A DNA stretch of 7,772 nucleotides from Bacteroidota bacterium (GTDB lineage Bacteria > Bacteroidota > Bacteroidia > Bacteroidales > VadinHA17). Below are positions 5,089 to 7,772 of this stretch, in pieces (position 1 is the stretch's first letter; the number at the start of each line of letters is the position of its first letter). The notes beneath the pieces are model-generated. The model was not told the DNA's origin and ran no database searches. It worked only from the letters and a program-made list of their open reading frames with translations. The stretch spans positions 1 through 7,772 of the forward strand of contig JADFUQ010000332.1 of assembly GCA_015222065.1 (NCBI GenBank), given 5' to 3'. The position numbers were made by a program, and so were the translations under genes.

Positions 5089-7515
5089 TTATTCATGCCT
5101 GAGAGATTCTGCAGGATTTGCCGTGGATGCTCTGTACGATCTATAACTTATTGTTATTATTGCAATAATCAGGGCAAGCAGGGAAGCAATAAAAAATGCT
5201 AATACTCCGGGGTTGATTTTAAATGCGAAGTTCTGTAACCAGTTTTTCATAAAGAAATATGCTGCAGGCCAGGCAATAAGGGTTGATACAGACATTAATA
5301 TAATTATTTCTCTTGATAACAGTAGTAAAATAACAGGAACAGAAGCGCCCATAACTTTCCTGATACCGATTTCTTTTGTCCTTTGTTCAGTTGTATATGA
5401 AGCCAACCCGAAAAGTCCAAGACAAGAAACAAGAATAGCGATTATGGCAAAAATGGAAAAGATAGTTCCTGTTTTTCTGTCATCAGCATATTTTGATGCT
5501 AATTCATCTTCAAGGAATGAATATTCCAGGGGCTGGTCTTTCACAAAAGTATCCCATTGCTGCTGGACAAAATTTATTGATTCCTGGTAGTTTTCAGGAT
5601 GGATCTTTAAACCGATCAATTGGCCAAATTGGTTTCGGTTATATTGTATTACTAAGGGTTTAATTGTTTGATGAAGCGACTGATAATGAAAATCTTTTAC
5701 TACACCAATTATTTGCAATGGAAGATCGGTGTTATCATCATTTCCTCCGATCATCATAATTTTCTTGTTTACCGGATCATCGAAGCCAAGTGCTTTTACT
5801 GCAGCTTCATTAAGAATTACCGATGATGAATCGTCAGCCCTGTCTCTGGAAAACCATCGTCCTTCGTTAATTTTCAGGTCAAGCACTTCCTGATACTTAT
5901 CATCAACGAAAGTTAAATTTATAGCCCGGATATCGTCAGCTGTACTACCTTCCGGCTTGTATGCAGTATTACCCATAATTGACCCCGGAAAAAAATTGGT
6001 TAGAGTGACAGTTTCAATACCGGTATTTTTTTCAAGTTCTTGTATAAATGTTTCTCTTTGATCCTGTAGAGCATAAGCTCTCTGTACTATCAAAAGATTT
6101 TCTTTATCATAACCCAGATCTTTCTTTTGAATAAAATTCATTTGCCGGTAAACAACAATGGTGGAAATAATAAGGAATATAGCTATAGAGAATTGAATAA
6201 CTACCAGAATACTCCTTATCCGTGAATTTTTCGCACCTGATTTTAAACTGCCTTTTAAAACTTTTACCGGTTTAAAAGCTGAAAGATAAACAGCCGGGTA
6301 ACTCCCTGACAGAAGACTTACAATTAAACCTATAATAATGATGCCAGAAAGTATCATCGGGTCGCTTAGTAAATTCATTGTCAGTGTCTTGGAAGCAATA
6401 TTGTTGAAGGATGGAATAAATAGAGTTGCCAGAATAATTGCCAGTACAAGAGAAATAAAAGTTAAGATGACAGATTCTGTCAGGAATTGTAATATCAATC
6501 CTTTTCTCGAGGATCCTACTACTTTACGTATTCCAACCTCAAGCGCACGGCTAGCTGATTTTGCCGTGGCAAGATTCATGAAATTTATAGAGGCAATTAC
6601 AATAAGAAAGAAAGCGATCACTGAAAAGATATATACATTTTTCATATCTCCGCCGGGCTCAATCTCAAACTCAAGATCGGAAAAATGCAGATCAGTTAGA
6701 TTTTGCAGAAAGTAACCCCATTTGTTCCCGGCTTCAAAAAATTCATCAAGAGTGGTATTAGCGAATTGCGCAAGCTGCGGACCAACATATGTTTTAACCA
6801 ATTCAGGAAATTTTGCTTCAAGGTCGTGGTAACCAAACCCTTCCTGTAAAACAATATAAGTGACAAAATTGTTACTTACCCATACCGGACTGCTGGCGCC
6901 GGGCATGGATATGATTGAGGCTAAGACATCAAAATTAAAATGGCTGTTACCCGGGAATTCTTTAACAACACCAGTTACTTCATAAGTATTCTGATCGTTT
7001 CCAACCAGCAGGGTTTTTCCAACCGGATCTTCAGTGCCAAATATTTTTTCGGCAGTTTCCCTGGTGAGGATCATTGTGTTTGATCTGTTTAATGCAGTTC
7101 CGGGATCGCCATTAATGAACTCAACAGTAAAAACATCAAAAAAGGTGGAATCAGCAAGATAGTATTTCTCTACTACAAAACTGCTTTCATTGTATTTTAC
7201 AACAGGACTTCCCGTAAAAGTGAATAGTCTAGTAGCATTAAGTACTTCAGGATATTCATCTACCAGGGTTTGTGCCATTGGAGCCGAAGTGATACCAACC
7301 TTCATTTCATTTCCGGCAATTGTACCGTGTAAGCCAACCCTGTATATCTGGTTCGATTTTTCATGAAAACGATCATAACTAAGTTCGTCTTGTACATACA
7401 GAAGTATTAGTACTGCACTGGCAATTCCTACTGCCAGTCCGGTAATATTAATCAGGGAATATCCTTTATGTTTTGAAATATTCCTGATTGCTGTGGTTAA
7501 ATAATTGAATAACAT
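5089..7515 (-). CDS. ABC transporter permease, MacB/FtsX type with duplicated FtsX domain
   Basis: Inner-membrane permease of the type VII (mechanotransmission) ABC class, which couples cytoplasmic ATP hydrolysis to movements of periplasmic domains instead of transporting through a channel. The 808 residues show two repeats. First: TM at 20-41, MacB-type periplasmic domain about 45-285, then FtsX TMs at about 293-313, 347-368 and 387-408, with EVGIRKVVGSSR (326-337). Second: TM at 436-456, periplasmic domain about 465-680, then TMs at 684-705, 731-755 and 770-790, with EIGIRKVMGAS (715-725). The C-terminus NPAESLRHE is typical of the family. The start is well placed before NISKHKGYSLINITGLAVG. 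No ATP-binding subunit or membrane-fusion protein is next to it; in Bacteroidota many such permeases stand alone or in permease-only clusters. The exported substrate or function cannot be told. Confidence 0.93.
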   Translation of the reverse strand: MLFNYLTTAIRNISKHKGYSLINITGLAVGIASAVLILLYVQDELSYDRFHEKSNQIYRVGLHGTIAGNEMKVGITSAPMAQTLVDEYPEVLNATRLFTFTGSPVVKYNESSFVVEKYYLADSTFFDVFTVEFINGDPGTALNRSNTMILTRETAEKIFGTEDPVGKTLLVGNDQNTYEVTGVVKEFPGNSHFNFDVLASIISMPGASSPVWVSNNFVTYIVLQEGFGYHDLEAKFPELVKTYVGPQLAQFANTTLDEFFEAGNKWGYFLQNLTDLHFSDLEFEIEPGGDMKNVYIFSVIAFFLIVIASINFMNLATAKSASRALEVGIRKVVGSSRKGLILQFLTESVILTFISLVLAIILATLFIPSFNNIASKTLTMNLLSDPMILSGIIIIGLIVSLLSGSYPAVYLSAFKPVKVLKGSLKSGAKNSRIRSILVVIQFSIAIFLIISTIVVYRQMNFIQKKDLGYDKENLLIVQRAYALQDQRETFIQELEKNTGIETVTLTNFFPGSIMGNTAYKPEGSTADDIRAINLTFVDDKYQEVLDLKINEGRWFSRDRADDSSSVILNEAAVKALGFDDPVNKKIMMIGGNDDNTDLPLQIIGVVKDFHYQSLHQTIKPLVIQYNRNQFGQLIGLKIHPENYQESINFVQQQWDTFVKDQPLEYSFLEDELASKYADDRKTGTIFSIFAIIAILVSCLGLFGLASYTTEQRTKEIGIRKVMGASVPVILLLLSREIIILMSVSTLIAWPAAYFFMKNWLQNFAFKINPGVLAFFIASLLALIIAIITISYRSYRASTANPAESLRHE

Positions 7516-7520
7516 ATTTT

Positions 7521-7551
7521 TTAAATTAGTGTTATGTCAACGAAAAACAAA
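7521..7551 (-). promoter_or_regulatory. Weak promoter candidate for the permease
   Basis: On the minus strand TTTG (7551-7548) lies 19 bases before TAATTTAA (7528-7521), which keeps only part of TAnnTTTG. The box ends five bases before the ATG codon at 7515, so the message would be nearly leaderless. Spacing is right but the -7 match is poor. Confidence 0.2.
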
Positions 7552-7585
7552 TGGGTGAATTATTGTATATATTATCAACATATTT

Positions 7586-7656
7586 TACTGGTTACTGGGT
7601 GCTGAACTCCTTACCTCTTTTTTTCCTTTTGCCTTCTGCCTTCCGCCTTTTGCCTT
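7586..7656. repeat. Heptad repeats between the barrel gene and the permease
   Basis: TACTGGT (7586), TACTGGG (7593) and the diverged TGCTGAA (7600) are followed by pyrimidine-rich sequence, then TTTTGCC (7627), TTCTGCC (7634), TTCCGCC (7641) and TTTTGCC (7648). The second run begins one base out of phase with the first. It directly follows the stop codon of the minus-strand barrel gene and leaves only about 70 bases for the permease promoter. Confidence 0.8.
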
Positions 7657-7660
7657 AACA

Positions 7661-7772
7661 TTACAATCCAAAACGATATGAGAATTTCACGAGAAACACA
7701 TTATATGGTGTGATATCGAAAAGATCACCGATATCACTGTTTAATGAGAAATCTCCTGTGGGATCAAACCCA
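7661..7772 (-). CDS. C-terminal end of an outer-membrane beta-barrel protein (partial)
   Basis: The last 36 codons and TAA stop (7661-7663) of a gene that enters from beyond the right edge. The visible residues include GDFSLNSDIGDLFDITPYN and end with the strand VFLVKFSYRFGL. Alternating hydrophobic and polar residues with aromatic residues near the end are the pattern of the final transmembrane strand of outer-membrane beta-barrels, and the RFGL ending is frequent in TonB-dependent receptors and related barrels of Bacteroidota. Whether this is a receptor, an OmpA-like or another barrel cannot be decided from so little. It lies upstream of the permease on the same strand with 145 bases between, filled mostly by repeats, so co-transcription is possible but not evident. 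Confidence 0.65.
   Translation of the reverse strand, partial: GFDPTGDFSLNSDIGDLFDITPYNVFLVKFSYRFGL

Noticed and set aside
4914..5102. Plus-strand open frame of about 62 codons
   Set aside because: It runs through the heptad array, has repeat-derived composition and overlaps the permease 3' end; it resembles no protein.
5213..5590. Plus-strand frame antisense to the permease C-terminus
   Set aside because: Antisense shadow of the FtsX domain; no recognisable motif.
6338..6715. Plus-strand frame antisense to the permease middle region
   Set aside because: Antisense shadow of the first FtsX domain; no recognisable motif.

Overview
The window looks like chromosomal DNA of a member of the Bacteroidota, plausibly a Bacteroidales or Marinilabiliales-type environmental lineage. 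This is inferred from the AT-rich intergenic DNA, start codons preceded by A/T-rich sequence instead of clear Shine-Dalgarno sites, promoter candidates of the TTTG / TAnnTTTG type, and the gene content (tandem-FtsX permease of about 800 residues, FadL/OmpP1 porin, SiaC/DUF1987 protein, and a beta-barrel C-terminus ending in RFGL). The species cannot be named from the sequence alone.

Layout: (1) 30-1700 (+) L-ribulokinase araB. (2) 1825-2319 (-) a YbaK/ProX-type aminoacyl-tRNA deacylase, convergent with araB. (3) 2320-2614 is a divergent promoter region. (4) 2615-4252 (+) a FadL/OmpP1-family outer-membrane transporter. (5) 4435-4851 (-) a small SiaC-family (DUF1987) protein, convergent with the transporter. 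(6) 5089-7515 (-) an ABC-type FtsX/MacB permease. (7) 7661-7772 (-) the last 36 codons of an outer-membrane beta-barrel protein that continues beyond the window. The genes are mostly single units pointing in different directions, with no sign that they form one pathway: sugar catabolism, translation quality control, hydrophobic-compound uptake, signalling and envelope transport are simply neighbours.

The most unusual structure lies between the genes. Four gaps that follow gene 3' ends are filled with degenerate tandem repeats whose period is seven bases. The repeat families differ in sequence (TAACMCG, GAAGGAT, AGTCGGC, GTAAAGA, TCTTCMW, TTYYGCC, TACTGGK) but share the heptad length, and in places families switch without losing phase. 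One array (4275-4365) also folds into a stem of about 26 base pairs. Another gap holds a REP-like hairpin flanked by a 13-base direct repeat. No CRISPR array, defence system, transposase, rRNA or tRNA gene was seen.
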